This document shows, one piece after another, positions 22,142 to 34,095 of a stretch of 64,000 nucleotides of DNA. This DNA is from Blakeslea trispora (Eukaryota > Mucoromycota > Mucoromycetes > Mucorales > Choanephoraceae): positions 106,407 to 170,406 of the forward strand of contig JAIWNE010000067.1 in NCBI GenBank assembly GCA_025331445.1. The letters are read 5' to 3'. The notes beneath the pieces were generated by a model. The model saw only the letters and a program-made list of their open reading frames with translations. It was not told the DNA's origin and did no database searches. A program made the translations under genes and the position numbers. The first letter of the stretch is position 1; each line of letters opens with the position of its first letter.

Positions 22142-23756
22142 ATGAGTAGTAAACGAGGATCACCCGCAGAAGCTGAAAAAACACACTTTAGCTCAACAGA
22201 TTCTTGGATAGACTGGTTAAAGTCAAATATCAGTCTGTCTAGCCTTTCACCTACTATCGCCACTGAACCAGATGATAAAGAGAGTATAGAAGACGCAGTA
22301 GAACAAACCAATCAAAGCGTTTGGTCTTGGTTAGGCTATGGCTCAGTAAATAAAGAAGAAGAAAAGGAGAGCATGAAAGATAACGTTGTCTTGCCTCTGT
22401 TTGATACTCAGTTTAAATCCGTCAGTGTCAACTCCTCTCTGTTTTCAAGAACCGTTCAGGCCATTCAATCCATCCTGTCGTTTCAACCGAGACAGCCTAC
22501 TGTTCTGGACAGCTTGAAACAAGGTCCAGAAAGCAAGATTGTAGTGATAGGTGTTCATGGCTGGTTTCCGATGAAGCTGGTCAGAAGTATGATGGGCGAA
22601 CCCACAGGAACCTCTGTCAGATTCTGTCAACAGATGACATTAGCCATTCAAACGTACTTTAAGGAACACCATGGATGGGATATACCAGATCACATGATCA
22701 CATCCATACCACTGACATGGGAAGGTAAAGTATTGAAGCGCGTAGAGCATTTGTACCAGTTGGTGTTGGATGAGTATGCGGATACACTTCGATCAGCCAA
22801 TGTGGTTGTCTGGGCAACTCATTCTCAAGGCACACCTGTCTCTACCATCCTGCTACAACAGTTGATTCAAGAAGGTCTTATCGACCCAAAGAAACAACCT
22901 GTCTGTATGTTGGCTATGGCAGGTATCTCTCATGGTCCATTTCCTACATTAAAAACAAGTGTCTTTGTCAAGGTAAACATTTGGTTTTTTTTTTTATTTG
23001 AGAAAAAAGAAGACTGAATAGAAAAAGTGGAGACTATAGTATTTTGAAGCAGATGCTGCTCGAGAATTATTTGAATTTATGAAATCCGATACAACTATTT
23101 CGATTCGATACCATGAAGCCATGGCGTTTATCTTGCACCAACAGGTCAAGGTGGTCTTGGTGGGCTCCATGCAAGACCAAGTAGTCCCTCTTTACTCGGC
23201 CATCATGTCAGGCATCTCTCATCCCAACATATTACGTGCTGTCTATGTGGATGGACATGTCTATCAACCCGACGATTTTCTGATTCGCTTGATTTCCTTT
23301 GCTCTCGAGCTACTCAACTTGGGTCTATCGGACCATGGGTTTCTGATTCATATCAGTGAAGTCTTGGCGGGTAATCTGTATGCGCTCGAGGGCGGTCATT
23401 CAACTGTCTATGAAGAATCAAAAGTGTACGAATTACCCTTACGTTATCTGTTTGAGACATATCCTTGTGGTCAGCTTGAATTACCTCAAGTGTATGCTGG
23501 AGAGGATCGAAAGAGGCAGAGGGTGATTGAGCAAGTGGAGGCCAGGTTGGATCCGTTTAATGCAAAGGCACGCTTGAATCCGTTTCATTTACCTTGGGCC
23601 ATGCGTGGTATCTGGGACGATCCTCGGATTCTGAAGAATGAGCAATTAAGGACTGAACTGGATACTTTACAGTCCTTGTTTGAACATTGGCATCCTTCAA
23701 GTGCTCGATTGAAAGAGATAAAGTTTCGTTTAGAGCCCTTAAAGGCAAGACTTTAA
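22142..23756 (+). CDS. Alpha/beta-hydrolase-fold protein, YML020W/YMC020W-like
   Basis: Predicted serine hydrolase of unknown substrate. Two exons: 22142-22972 and 23040-23756 (515 aa). A disordered Ser/Glu-rich N-terminus with paired Trp motifs (SWIDWLKS, WSWLGYGS) precedes KIVVIGVHGWFPMKLVRSMM, the oxyanion-hole region. The nucleophile elbow is WATHSQGTP (Ser near residue 226), a candidate acid is in GSMQDQVVPLYS, and a candidate His is in EGGHSTVYE. The GVHGWFP and GEPTGTS blocks are hallmarks of the fungal YML020W-like family. Start: ATG 22142. It is tail-to-head with the Gvp36 gene (130 bp), same strand. Confidence 0.82.
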
Positions 23757-23903
23757 ACAGTTGTTTTTTTTTAGGAGAATGATGGAATAAAAAAGAAAAC
23801 AACAGGAGGGAGAGGGAAAAAGGGGGGAAGAAAGAATAAGTAGAGCAAGGCTCTTTTTTTCTTCTTCTTTATTTCTTTTATATAAACTTTTCTTTTTATT
23901 TTC

Positions 23904-24282
23904 ATGGTTCATAAACGCAATTCATCTCAACCATTTATTATCACAGATGATTTACTGACACCGCCTAAACTCTCGCTTGCCAATGCAAAGAGGTAAAAAA
24001 AAACAAGCCAAGAAAGGTTCGTTCTGATAGATGTCTTGTTAGATTCTATAGTGTGACGAATGAATTGAAATCAGCCTCTGATAAGAGTCTGTTGGTCAGT
24101 CAGCCTTCACCTAATACAGTCAGAATGATTAGTGAAAGAGAAAGTGTGCCAAAAAAGGACCCTTATTGGCTTGGTTGGTGTGTGAGTGTGTGCTTGTGTG
24201 ATTTAGAGCTATGTATTGACTTTCTTTTTCTAGTTTGATTGCCTGCTTACTTTGTTGTGGTGTGAAAAATGAAAGAGAATAA
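23904..24282 (+). CDS. Small protein with Cys-rich hydrophobic C-terminus, uncharacterised
   Basis: Probable three-exon gene: 23904-23992, 24043-24177, 24234-24282 (90 aa). The N-terminal half is conserved-looking (TDDLLTPPKLSLANAKRFYS, SLLVSQPSPNTVRM). With a TG|GTGTGT donor the last exon gives DPYWLG-CLIACLLCCG and a charged tail. A better-looking donor, GTGAGT, six bases downstream would give a different, less Cys-rich end. So the last exon is uncertain. The CxxxCLLCC run suggests a short membrane-inserted or S-acylated anchor. No family assigned. Confidence 0.5.
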
Positions 24283-24346
24283 GATCAAGGAGCTTAATTC
24301 ATGTCAAAGAGTGTTAAGGAGTTTACTTTTTTTTTTATTATTATTA

Positions 24347-26117
24347 TTATGGTTTCTTCAATTTGAATGGAACATCATTCTTTCGAACTGAAACTAAGCA
24401 GTTTAGGGCTTTTACAATGGCAAAAAAGACCAAGAAAAACACCAGGTAGATGTCTATATTGTATCGCTTGATCCAATGAATCTCATATTCCACATTTTTT
24501 CGATATCCCAGAAACCCATGTTCGTCTCCTGCAAAGACAGCTTCCTCCATCAAATCCGCTCCTCGACTCACAGCATGCCTTGATCTGATCTGAACATAAT
24601 GTTGATATCGATTGACAGTAGTCTGAATACGTCCCTCAGGATCCACCACCACTTGATGAAGCGCATCATACAAGCGCTTACGATCATGTTGGTCAAATTT
24701 CAAACCAAGTGTGTCCATGTAGAGTCCTAGACCTGCATGAGCAATGGCTCTGGCATTACCTGGTTGATCTCCAAAGAAAGGGTAGACAAACAATCGTTTA
24801 CCATGATAGAGCGATTCAATCAAGGAACCTACACCACCGTGACTAATAAATAAAAAGGTAGAAGGATGTTGTAGAATGGCAAATTGAGGAGACCATGGAG
24901 AGAACAGAATGTTTTCTTGTTGTTGAGGTACTTCTGAGGCATTCAGACGAGCCCAGATGATGCCATCAATCAAGCCTTTTTCTTTGAGCTGCAACAGAGT
25001 ATCCAGTACCATCTCAATGTCCTTTTTGGGTCCAGCAACATGTTGACCAAAGGCTACATAGACAACACGTTGATGTTGATCTAAGAAACTGGCTGTTGAA
25101 GCATCGAGAGCAGGATAGCTTGCTTGCATGATGGGTCCAATCATATTGAAGAGAGGACTATGGGAACGTGGGACCTCGATACCATAGAGATTGTTGGACA
25201 TCTTTAATATATTGTTGTATCGAGTGGAAGAGGCATCCCATGCGACTGGTACAAGTCCAAGTTGACGTTGAAGATCAAAGACCGGTTTAAATTTCGTTTG
25301 GATCTTTTTGAGTGCAGAAGGTATAGCATAGTAGTCGCGATAGATACGGAACCAAAGACTTTCGTTGGCCGTTGTCGGTTCCACTGTTGTATAAAGCTTA
25401 TTGTTGATATAATTGGATGAGAAATCTACAAAAAAAAAAAATACGTTATGGATTTGTAGGATGTAGTAACTTTTTTTTTTACCTGCATAGAGTCCCATAG
25501 TAGAAGTGATAATGACAGGTATTTTGGAGACAATAGCTGCATCTGTGCAACTGATGGCAAATGAATCACAAATAGCTAAATCCACTTGATCTTTCTCAAA
25601 TGTCTCTTTGTATTCAAGAAAATCTAAATAAAAAAAAAACAAGTTGAGCCATAAGGGTGACATTGTCCAAACTTGTGGTGATTTTACTTTCTGTATAATT
25701 GCTTATACTCGCTTCAATTGCATTCATGCCTAATTCGATTTGATTTGGATGTGAAATAAGGAACCGATTGATGTTTTCATTTTTCATAAAATCATGAGGG
25801 CCTCCTAAAGCCTTTGTCTTGATCATTGGATAGTTTTTTGTAAACTTGAGTTGATCTTCCTATGATTTTTTAGACAGCTTTTTTCTTTGAAAACTAACGT
25901 TTGAATCTACCTTTGAATACAATGAGACTTGATGGCCACGATGATGCATTTCTTTTAGGATCTCTAGCACCCACATATGATGACTACTACCACCTCCCAT
26001 GGTAGAGAAAATGACATTTTTAGATTCGTTGTAAGTGGGTATAGGTAAGACTGAATCTTGAGCCATGATGGATATTATCCATAGCGTTACACATAATCCT
26101 AACTGAATATGCTTCAT
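24347..26117 (-). CDS. UDP-glycosyltransferase (GT1), membrane-anchored
   Basis: Probably moves a sugar from a UDP-sugar onto a lipophilic acceptor such as a sterol or xenobiotic, on the lumenal side of the ER. Four exons: 26117-25911, 25859-25688, 25623-25483, 25425-24347 (532 aa). It starts with a signal peptide (hydrophobic LGLCVTLWIISIMA, residues 5-18). The N-terminal acceptor domain has GGSSHHMWVLEILKEMHHRG. The C-terminal donor-binding signature near residues 345-395 is WSPQFAILQHP then FLFISHGGVGSLIESLYHGK and FFGDQPGNA. A single C-terminal span (IDIYLVFFLVFFAIVKAL) is followed by a basic tail KLKKP, like the ER-retained UGTs of animals. Exon 1's 3' end could be AAG|GTAGAT (chosen, 51-nt intron) or 12 nt later. 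Confidence 0.9.
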
Positions 26118-27617
26118 TACTATACTAGTTGAAGGATTAAAAAAAAATGTTAAAAAAAAGAGAGAGAAAAGCAATTCTTAATGTGCAATGTTTCCCCTTT
26201 CCCCCCTTCCCTTTTTTTTCGGGGGAAAAAAAGACTGCATAAATAACTCAAGTCTTTCCCCCTTTTTTTTAAATAGCTTTATCTTGAAGCTTATGCAATC
26301 GGTTTTCTTTTTTTAAGTTAAAAAACATTTACCAGTTAAATGAGAACGAAAATAATAAAGGAAGAAAAAAAAATTTTTTTGTCTGTAGTCCTTAAAGATG
26401 TATTAATAAAAAAAAAGGGGAAAGGACTGATGTTACACACTCATAGCTTATTTTGAGGTGTCATACAGTATCAAGATTAAGCTTGGACCATGTCTCGAAA
26501 TCATTTATTTCTTAAGAAAGCTAGAGTCAATTTTTTTTAAACCTAAGAAGACTAAATGAGTTGAAGCGCGGCATTATGCTCATCTCCATATTTCCTTTTT
26601 GCGAAGCAAAATCATAGATCGACAATTAAAGTTTCTAATTTTCATAAACCGAACATTATAGTATTTTCAGTAAAAAGCAGAATCAAATAAGCTATTTGGT
26701 TTTGACCTGGGGTAGAATAAACGTGCTATTTCCATTCTGATACCTTTTTACTCTCTCTCTCTCTCTGAGTAGTTTGATGACTTTATTGCAAGTACTGTTT
26801 TGTTGTACTAAATTGCTCCCTTTTTTCTTTTGGTTATCTGTCATTTATCAACATCCATGCTTATTTAGCGAATGTTTGCTGAACTATCTAGACTCTTAAT
26901 GAACTGATGTTGGTGAGCACTTGTGTATAGCCATAACCAATCAAGGTCGTATCAATTCGATACATTGTCAAAAGCCTTGTCGCGTTTTAAAATTCTGCCT
27001 TATGCAATTCATACATCTTTCTGATGGCAGCTCTGCTCATAGATGCGTTACTTGTAAGATGTAGTGACGATAGCCATCAAAAAGTCATTAGAGAATAGAT
27101 GTTTATAATAAGCATGAATGCTTTAAATTAGAAATGATTGCGAGATAGTAATAGCATGTCATTCTGTTGTTCAATCATAGTAAAAAATCTATAATGGGTA
27201 TACTCTCTTGTGACTTCCTTAATTAGAGTAAAGCAATGGCTTTATTTATGTTAATGATATCTATAATAATGAGTGATAGATATAACATAGTTACTTTTTT
27301 TTTTGTAGTTCTGATGTATATAGGTTACTTTAGATTTAAGAAAACATAATAAAAGAATGAAAAAGGTGGAAAAAGGACTGTCAGTGTATTTCAACATTTA
27401 AGGAATCAGATCAATGTAGCCAAGTTACAATACCAAAAAAAGAAAGTCAGTGTTCGAAAGAATTTCGCCCTATTTCAGCTCACAACTACTGCTTTTCTCT
27501 TTCTGTTTTTCAGCACAGCAACAAGTTCCTCCATGGCCTTTTTGTCTTTCCATGCTAACTAAAGAAGAGGGAGAAAATTCGTATTCACTTGCTCGATACT
27601 CGAAGGAAAGCCAAATA
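26118..27617. other. Gene-poor AT-rich region (1.5 kb)
   Basis: Upstream of the UGT gene. It has homopolymer runs and a CT repeat near 26751-26767, with stops in all frames. I see no gene, RNA or terminal repeat. It leads into the transposon-rich segment. Confidence 0.5.
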
Positions 27618-27941
27618 TCATTGTTCTTGCAGCAGCTTTTGCCTAAATGTCCTAATTTCAGCAAGTTCGTCAACAGAGAAATAGTCCAGCCAGGTCTGAT
27701 TGTCCGGATCAAAGATTAAAGAATGAACTGGGTGTTCAAAGATAGATGCTTGTACAAGCTGCTTCATCTTTTCATTAACGCAGGCGCCTGTTGACAGGTA
27801 CCAAAACTGGTACTCTGGAATGGCCGCATGGTTGTTTAAGACGCGTTGCTTCTCTGCAGTAGACAACTTGTTGGACCTGCTTTGACTTGAATTGACGCTT
27901 GTTTTTTTCTCTTGCTTTCCTTTATCTTTCTTCTTCAACAT
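27618..27941 (-). pseudogene. Fragment of a repeat-type Mucorales ORF (N-terminal part only)
   Basis: 107-codon ORF with well-behaved protein character: basic N-terminus (MLKKKDKGKQEKK) then NNHAAIPEYQFWYLSTGACV, EKMKQLVQASIFEHPVHSLI and TWLDYFSVDELAEIRTFRQ. It stops abruptly and no in-frame continuation with coding character is found downstream. The composition and location at the edge of other decayed elements suggest the N-terminal remnant of a dispersed repeat family. I cannot name the family with certainty. It could instead be a short lineage-specific gene. Confidence 0.35.
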
Positions 27942-30935
27942 TTTACAAAGGCGCGGAGCCCAAGAGGAGTCTTAAAAGTCAAGCTACACTGAGGAGTTCC
28001 TTAGTAAGATGTATAAACAAAGGCTAGACATGCTTTGTGAAAGTTCGTAGCTCAAGGAGGGGGTCTCAGGAAACATGGCTACAATGAGTACTCGACCCAT
28101 CGCTAAGCTTGTTGAAGTTGTCAAAATTTCTTTTATAACACATTTCCTACTCTATTTGAAGCAAACAAACAACGTTAAAACTTTAGCAAAATGAACCAAC
28201 ATCTTTATTCGGTACCTTTTCTTCTTCCAGCTATTCCTAGAAAAGCTGACAAAAGTACCATCAGAACCTTGTTCATTGAATATGCTACAAAAAAACAACT
28301 TTACATTGACAACCCATCGATCAGAAAAGAGCAGGATTAAGCTGTAAAATTGATTGTCCTTACAAATTGACATTTTACCAGAAAAAAGAATGAGGGATTT
28401 GAACTTGTACAATCAAAGGATGAAAATGCATACAAGCATAACCATTTACTCGATGAAGCCAATTTGTTGAGCTCTGCAGAAGGTCGCAAAAACAATTTGA
28501 CTTTTGTAGATGCAGAAAAGCTTTCCATTGGTATTGATCAGAATGCAACTTCAAGTAACATTCAACTTTAACAGACTTGTAACAGTCATTAGCTTGGAGA
28601 AGCCGGGGTGATGTTGGAAAAAGGCACTATGTAGATCTATAACTCAAATTACTTACGAACGATAGTGAGAGATGCCAAGAGATGACTTCAAGGGCCGTTT
28701 CTCAATTGTCACTCCCTTTTTATGGGAGTGTCTTGTCAAGACCTATGACTTAATTGATAACACCTATAGTTCAGGTAACCAAGTAGAGTGCTTTATGAAG
28801 CAGCTTTGATTCCTAACAGAGTGTTTCTTTTTTAGAGGATGTAACTGGCCCAGAGTATTGTGGATTGATAGACTCTATCAGGGATTGGGGATTAAACTAG
28901 ACATACCACCATTCTCTTGTTTTTTTTCAAACAAGAATTTAATTGATTCATCACATTATTCTTATATCGAGTGACCACTAAATTATCGTTTTGGCAAAAT
29001 ATTTTCAAGTACCAACTGGCGCTTTTTGAACTACTCAGTATTGCATAAAACAGCTAATAATGGTTTTCTTGCATATCTTTGCTTTCAAGTGCTGAGGATA
29101 CATACACAAGACTTTCAAAATCAAGAAAGAACAGAAAAAAAAAAGATTAATCTGTTGACTAGGTTCATTTGGGTGACACGGCAAAAACATGATTTCTGTT
29201 ATTGAACATTGCCTTATTTCTTCTTTCAGTCTACAAATCTCAAGTTTTTGGCAAAGAATCTAAATCCTTAAATCAGCAAACACAACTTGCTGTTTGAGTC
29301 GAGTTTTTTCTACTTGATTTCAAACATGCAATTAGGCATAGTAGATGAATGTGTTGAATTTAGCTGGTATTTATATGCCAATGTCTTTAATGAAAAAAAA
29401 AAAAAAAAAAGCAATGTATTCCCTTTTTTTCTCCCCTTAGACTATAATAATTTTCATTTTCATTAAGTATACACACCAACCGAAGTCAGTGCCAAAACCT
29501 CCCAAGTTGTGGAGGAAAAGAAAGCAATATATAATACGCCGGCTCACATTGAGTATGGCATGCTGTCCCGTGCAGCGCTACCATACAGCAATGATCATGA
29601 GGCGGATCCCTGTTCAAAGGGAGTGCAATAACAATCATCGTCATCCTCCGGTTAACTTGCATACTTAGCGCTTCACGGGAAGGGAACTAAGTGCGTCGCC
29701 AAAGACGATACATAACCATTTTTAAGAGTTCAGGTGTATGCAGCTGCCCAACAATGAACAAACATACTCAAGCGAAATTCCTTCACGACAATGAAGCCGA
29801 TCATTAGAAACTTGGCAGAGCTCGACTCATCAGTCCGCGTTACTATCACAGCTAGAAAGCTGCCCAGTCCCAAACGTACTATAATCAGAGTTAGGATAAA
29901 GAAACAGAAACAAGAGGGAAAAGGTCCCTTTTTATATCTTTTTTGACAAGACCAAATCACATGTTATTTTGACTGCTAAATTTTTCTAGCAGTCCTTGAT
30001 GGGACTTGCTTTTTTGTGATTTCCACCCCCTTGTGCTTTTTGCTTTCTCATTATTTTGTAGGAAAAAATAAGAAGTAAGGAAAGCAAGAAAGAGTAAAGA
30101 GTTACAAAGAAAGGATACAAATTTCCTTGACATTTACTTTACTTCAATATATCAACTCCTTTTTAAAAAAAGCATGGATTATAGTGATACTTGTCCAACC
30201 ACTTCAAGACGTTGGTCAGTGCGCATAGACTCCGCTTCAGGTTCTTTTTTTTTATGCTCAAGAATTGAAAGGCTCCTAATCTGCTCTCTTATTCTATCAT
30301 ATGAGCATCACAAACTCTTTTGTTTTCAAAAGTCAACCAACGAGAGGTTTAATTCGGTTGAAGTTGTCATGCTTGTTTAAGATGAGGCTGTCACTCCATC
30401 AAGGTTAATCTCTTTTTTAGACTTGTTTTCTTACAGTGAATAGTTAAATAGTCAAAGCTGGCTATATTCTGAAAAGAAAAGAAAAAGAAACCAATATGAT
30501 CCGTGTTAGGACCTGAAGCATTATACATAGAACCAAAACTGAAAAGATCTTTATTTTCTCTTCTAGTTACAGTGTTGGAAAAGAACCAGTGAGGATCTCG
30601 ACATCAGTGTCCATAAATGCCGAGATCACATGCGTATGAGTACTATTGGGAATGCAGTCAAATCGGATGATACTCGAGTGCATTTAAAGTTTTATAAAAA
30701 ATAACGCAATTGCTCTAGATAACCAATATAGTACCACTGATTGTGTTTGATCAGTAAAAGAATATAGTACTTATGTGTCAGATTATCTAGCAAATAAACC
30801 ATATGTGCCAAATTCAACAAACATTCAATAAATGATAAAAGAAAAGAAAGAGCAATGATGCTACCCATCACATGAATATCCCTCAAGAAGTGAAGTAGAA
30901 CTTCTGTAAGACCTAGGCTTCAAGAGGCATGTTTC
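27942..30935. other. Decayed region with scattered protein-like fragments
   Basis: No intact gene. On the plus strand several short open stretches read like protein but are broken by stops and frameshifts. Examples: 28190-28340 (LYSVPFLLPAIPRKADKSTI), 28381-28560 (AYKHNHLLDEANLLSSAEGR, with an HNH-type end reminiscent of a FAR1-like domain) and 28684-28808 (FKGRFSIVTPFLWECLVKTY). Around 29490-29720 the base composition is richer in G+C than its flanks, with open frames of about 50 codons. These are consistent with old transposon remains, perhaps of the same element as the OTU-like fragment downstream; the link is inference. Confidence 0.35.
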
Positions 30936-31640
30936 CCCTTTGACATTCACTCTAGTATTCCTAGAAGTGATGTCTCTGAGGCATACGATCCTGTCGGTGA
31001 CTGTCATTGTGGCTTCCGCAGTGCAAGCTTTCTTGTTCATGGAAATGAGGGGCTTTATCCCATAATCAAACAAGAAATGCTAAAGGCATTAGAAAGGAAC
31101 CGAGAAGTTTATGCGAAGTCCTTTGGCATAGATGTAAAAGATGCAGAGGACAAAATCGCTTGCGGCATAGATCTGATAACGGAAGAAATGAAGGCAGTAA
31201 GAATTAAAAGAATTGGTGACAGTGAAATTGACGAAGATTATGCCTCTTTAGATATAAAGCATCCAAAACCACACAGACAGTCCAAAGTAGCAGGGACGAA
31301 AGACTGGTTCAACTCTCCAGATTGTACACAGATTTTAGCCGATGCTGTTTCTGCACCAATCTGTGTTTACCCGTTTCCTAGCTTTGGAAGCGAATGGAAT
31401 CCTGCTATGACATTCTTATCATTGGACCTTCCTATCAAGCAATCAAACAAGCCATCCCCTTTGCATCTACAAAATATAGATCAGATACATTGGGCGCTTT
31501 AAGAATGAAGAATGACAATACCTCTAATCCTGCAGTAAACTGACTCTATTTTGCAATTGATGGCAGGAAGAAAGATTTCCAAGTTTACTGGAATAAATGG
31601 GGACAGTTCCCTAAAGTTAAAATTAAGTATGTATAGCAAT
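30936..31640 (+). pseudogene. OTU-like protease-domain fragment of a decayed DNA transposon
   Basis: One open frame from about 30936 to 31502 without a proper start codon. It begins IPRSDVSEAYDPVGDCHCGF, which matches the OTU cysteine-protease entry motif (D-x-x-C-x-F type, here GDCHCGFRS) as found in OTU-containing Mutator-like elements of Mucorales. It continues GLYPIIKQEMLKALERNREV, then WFNSPDCTQILADAVSAPIC. A further fragment in another frame (about 31550-31625, DGRKKDFQVYWNKWGQFPKV) resembles the usual downstream His-containing part. There is no start, and stops and frame changes indicate decay. No terminal inverted repeats were found by eye. Confidence 0.5.
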
Positions 31641-32341
31641 ATCAAAATTTAAAGCTCCAACATACTGACTCATTGCTTTCTCTTCATTTTTTACTTAGGT
31701 AATAACCCATTGAATTTGTTTACTTTGTTATGCATTAAATGCTATTATTCACATGTTGAAAGACATGACTCCTTCACCAGCACAATTATCTACATGCTCA
31801 AAATTATGTACTATAGCCGCTACCATTTTTTTTATTGCGTACTACCGGCATAGTATCTCAAAGCTCTCTGATTCATACTAGTTAATTAGTACAGCCATCA
31901 ATACTTTATTTGAAAGTACATTTCTATCAGCACATAATATTGTCCAAATATAGAAATATTTTGTGCGACTGGTGGTCCTCAGGAGAGCTGCAAGTATTTG
32001 TTCTACGGTAAGTTTGACCTTTCAATGTCTATAATAAGACTTTTTGAAGTTTTACTCAGACTTTATCTGTCATAGCGAATCAGATACTCTATACAGTCAA
32101 ATGCCCAGAAAGCACTGTTATAGAAGTGGGCAAAGTCAGACAAGCCAAAAACTTTCCAATTAGACACCTTAGGTCTGTAGAAGGCGTGCCCATCCTTAAG
32201 AACAAAAGCAATGATAACAATACTAACAAGTGTTTCTTTTTTGAAGGGAGGAAAGCTCAGTTTTATTAGATGCTTGCAGGATGTGAAAAATTGCGTTTGA
32301 TAAGACGAGTTTGTATAGAGCTCCTGTTACTTTTCTTTTTA
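31641..32341. other. Non-coding spacer between two transposon remnants
   Basis: AT-rich with stops in all frames. A short protein-like string on the plus strand (about 32097-32205, CPESTVIEVGKVRQAKNFPI) may be a further remnant. Nothing else supportable. Confidence 0.35.
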
Positions 32342-33060
32342 TAGAGGCAACACTCTAGGTCTTCTTACGCTGATGATGACCACATCAAGAGGAGATATTA
32401 TGCCTAAGGTTGTAGTGATTCTAGCTCTCTTTAACTTTCTCAAGGGACTATTGCGCTCAACCAATTCCGGACGTGCTTGCTCAAAAGTGATATTGCACTT
32501 GCCCTTAAAAGGCTGGCTGAACCTGCTTTTAGTGATCCCAGACTTACCAGACCTTTTACATTTAACGCATTAAGCATATCGTCCAGAGTGAATGAATTAG
32601 TGTTGTTGTCACTTCACTTAAACATAAACTCTATATGCTTCCCAATTAAGGTAGGAGTTCTACCTACTGATCTGCCATTACCAGAAGCTCTTCCAGTGAA
32701 ATTTTGAGGAGTTGCACTGTCTTTTTCGATTCAGTTTTATGGTGTTTGAGCATTAATGCTGTGATGATTAGCAGTAGCACGAGCACTTAACCTCAATTCT
32801 CTAACAAGGAAAAAGAGCTTCCCCTTCTCAGTAAATTTTTAGTGCTTGTACAATTCAGATCTCTCAGCTACTTGTGTTGGCACTGCTGAAGCCTTTGTTC
32901 TCTCGTTTACTGGTTTTTTGAAAGGCTTCAGATTGGTGTAGTTGTCATAATCTGGTATGCATTCCACAGGATACATCACATTGTTGGTTTCCAGCTCAAA
33001 CTCCATGGCTTTTTCATTCTGAATGTCATACTTGTTGCCTAGGCCATCTACAAAAACAAT
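32342..33060 (-). pseudogene. Tc1/mariner-like transposase pseudogene, frameshifted and internally deleted
   Basis: Reading the minus strand from 33060 gives an ordered series of segments typical of Mucorales Tc1-like transposases, but in shifting frames with several stops. First is an N-terminal lead (DYDNYTNLKPFKKPVNERTK, ERSELYKH then a stop at 32841). Next is a helix-turn-helix-like part (FTEKGKLFFLVRELRLSARA), then CNITFEQARPELVERNSPLR, and then ITTTLGIISPLDVVIISVRR. Between the last two pieces the usual stretch carrying the first catalytic Asp (the LDES-type motif) is missing, so the copy lacks at least part of the DDE/D triad. Flanking TA duplications and inverted repeats were not recognised. 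Plus-strand ORFs here are shadows. Assignment rests on remembered family pattern. Confidence 0.55.
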
Positions 33061-33061
33061 G

Positions 33062-34095
33062 TTACATTTTTCAATAAGAAATGAAAAGGCACATTAATAA
33101 ATGCAAATAATTTTTCCGTTTGGTGTAGTGGTGTAGATTCAGAAGATTGGAATTAAATCTCAGCATGTTCTTTCAGAACCCAATTAACTGTTTGATACAG
33201 ACAATCAATTTATGCATCAATGCACGTTCAGTAGTATAAACGAAAGTTCAAATACACATATACATATATATGAATTGACCAATAATTGGAAATTACACAT
33301 GCTATGTTTTGGTACAAAGTAGAAGCCAAGGTAGTACAATCTTCCCAAGGATCTCTAATATTAAACATGATGCTATAAACTATATTATTAATAGCGCATA
33401 CTTTACGGTAAAAAAAAACAATTAAACTATGCACGCTTTATCAAGAGCATTTGTAATCAAATGCTACCTACAGAAAGATATTCCGCCGCAAAGTCCGCGA
33501 AATAAAAAGATTATGAAAAAACTTAATTTCCAGATAGATGACAAACCATGATATGAGGATTAGGCTCAAATGCATGCTCCAACAACACTTTTATTGTTCG
33601 AGAACTCCGAAAACAGTATTTCGTTAATGCTTTTTGTTCGATTCGAAACCTATATAGGCAGAGGGTCTGTCCAATTAGCTCAGAATCTATTATAAGATGT
33701 GTGAATTGTTTAATATTTAAAAATAAGTTCTTTTTTTTTGGTATTTTTTTTAATAGGCCTCTTGAATTAAAACTATTTACAACTCATGCGAGAAGATACA
33801 ATGTCATTGTGGATATTCTAGACGAGGTACATTGGTACAGACTATCCTTTGTATGCCAAACAACAGTCTACTACGAAACAAAAGATCATATATCTAATTG
33901 AATGTATCACAGATTATAAGCATCAAAAATTAGGCAGGTTATAAATATTAAGCATTGGGACGCATGTTCATTTTATTTTTAATTTTAAACTTGGACGGCT
34001 TTTCCTTTCATCAGCAGAAAATGAAAGAGATCGATTGCATATCTAATAAAATTCGATAGGCTTTCTCACCTTGTTTCTTTCTTTTGTTTCCTAAA
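33062..34095. other. Spacer upstream of the pfkB-type kinase, with a tRNA-like fragment
   Basis: About 1 kb, AT-rich. At 33115-33133 the string TCCGTTTGGTGTAGTGG looks like the 5' end and A box of a tRNA-Asp/Glu-type gene, but no foldable anticodon or T arm follows (see findings). ORFs at 33434-33228 (-) and 33701-33901 (+) show no coding character. Confidence 0.4.

Noticed and set aside
25899..25910. Alternative donor AAC|GTTAGT for the first UGT exon
   Set aside because: Would give a 39-nt intron, shorter than the roughly 51-nt minimum seen elsewhere in the window; the upstream GTAGAT donor fits better.
29480..29720. Relatively GC-rich block considered as rRNA, 5S or other ncRNA
   Set aside because: No match to rRNA or tRNA landmarks and no stable fold seen; left as a possible element remnant.
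32373..32707. Plus-strand ORFs considered as genes
   Set aside because: They are antisense shadows of the minus-strand transposase remnant.
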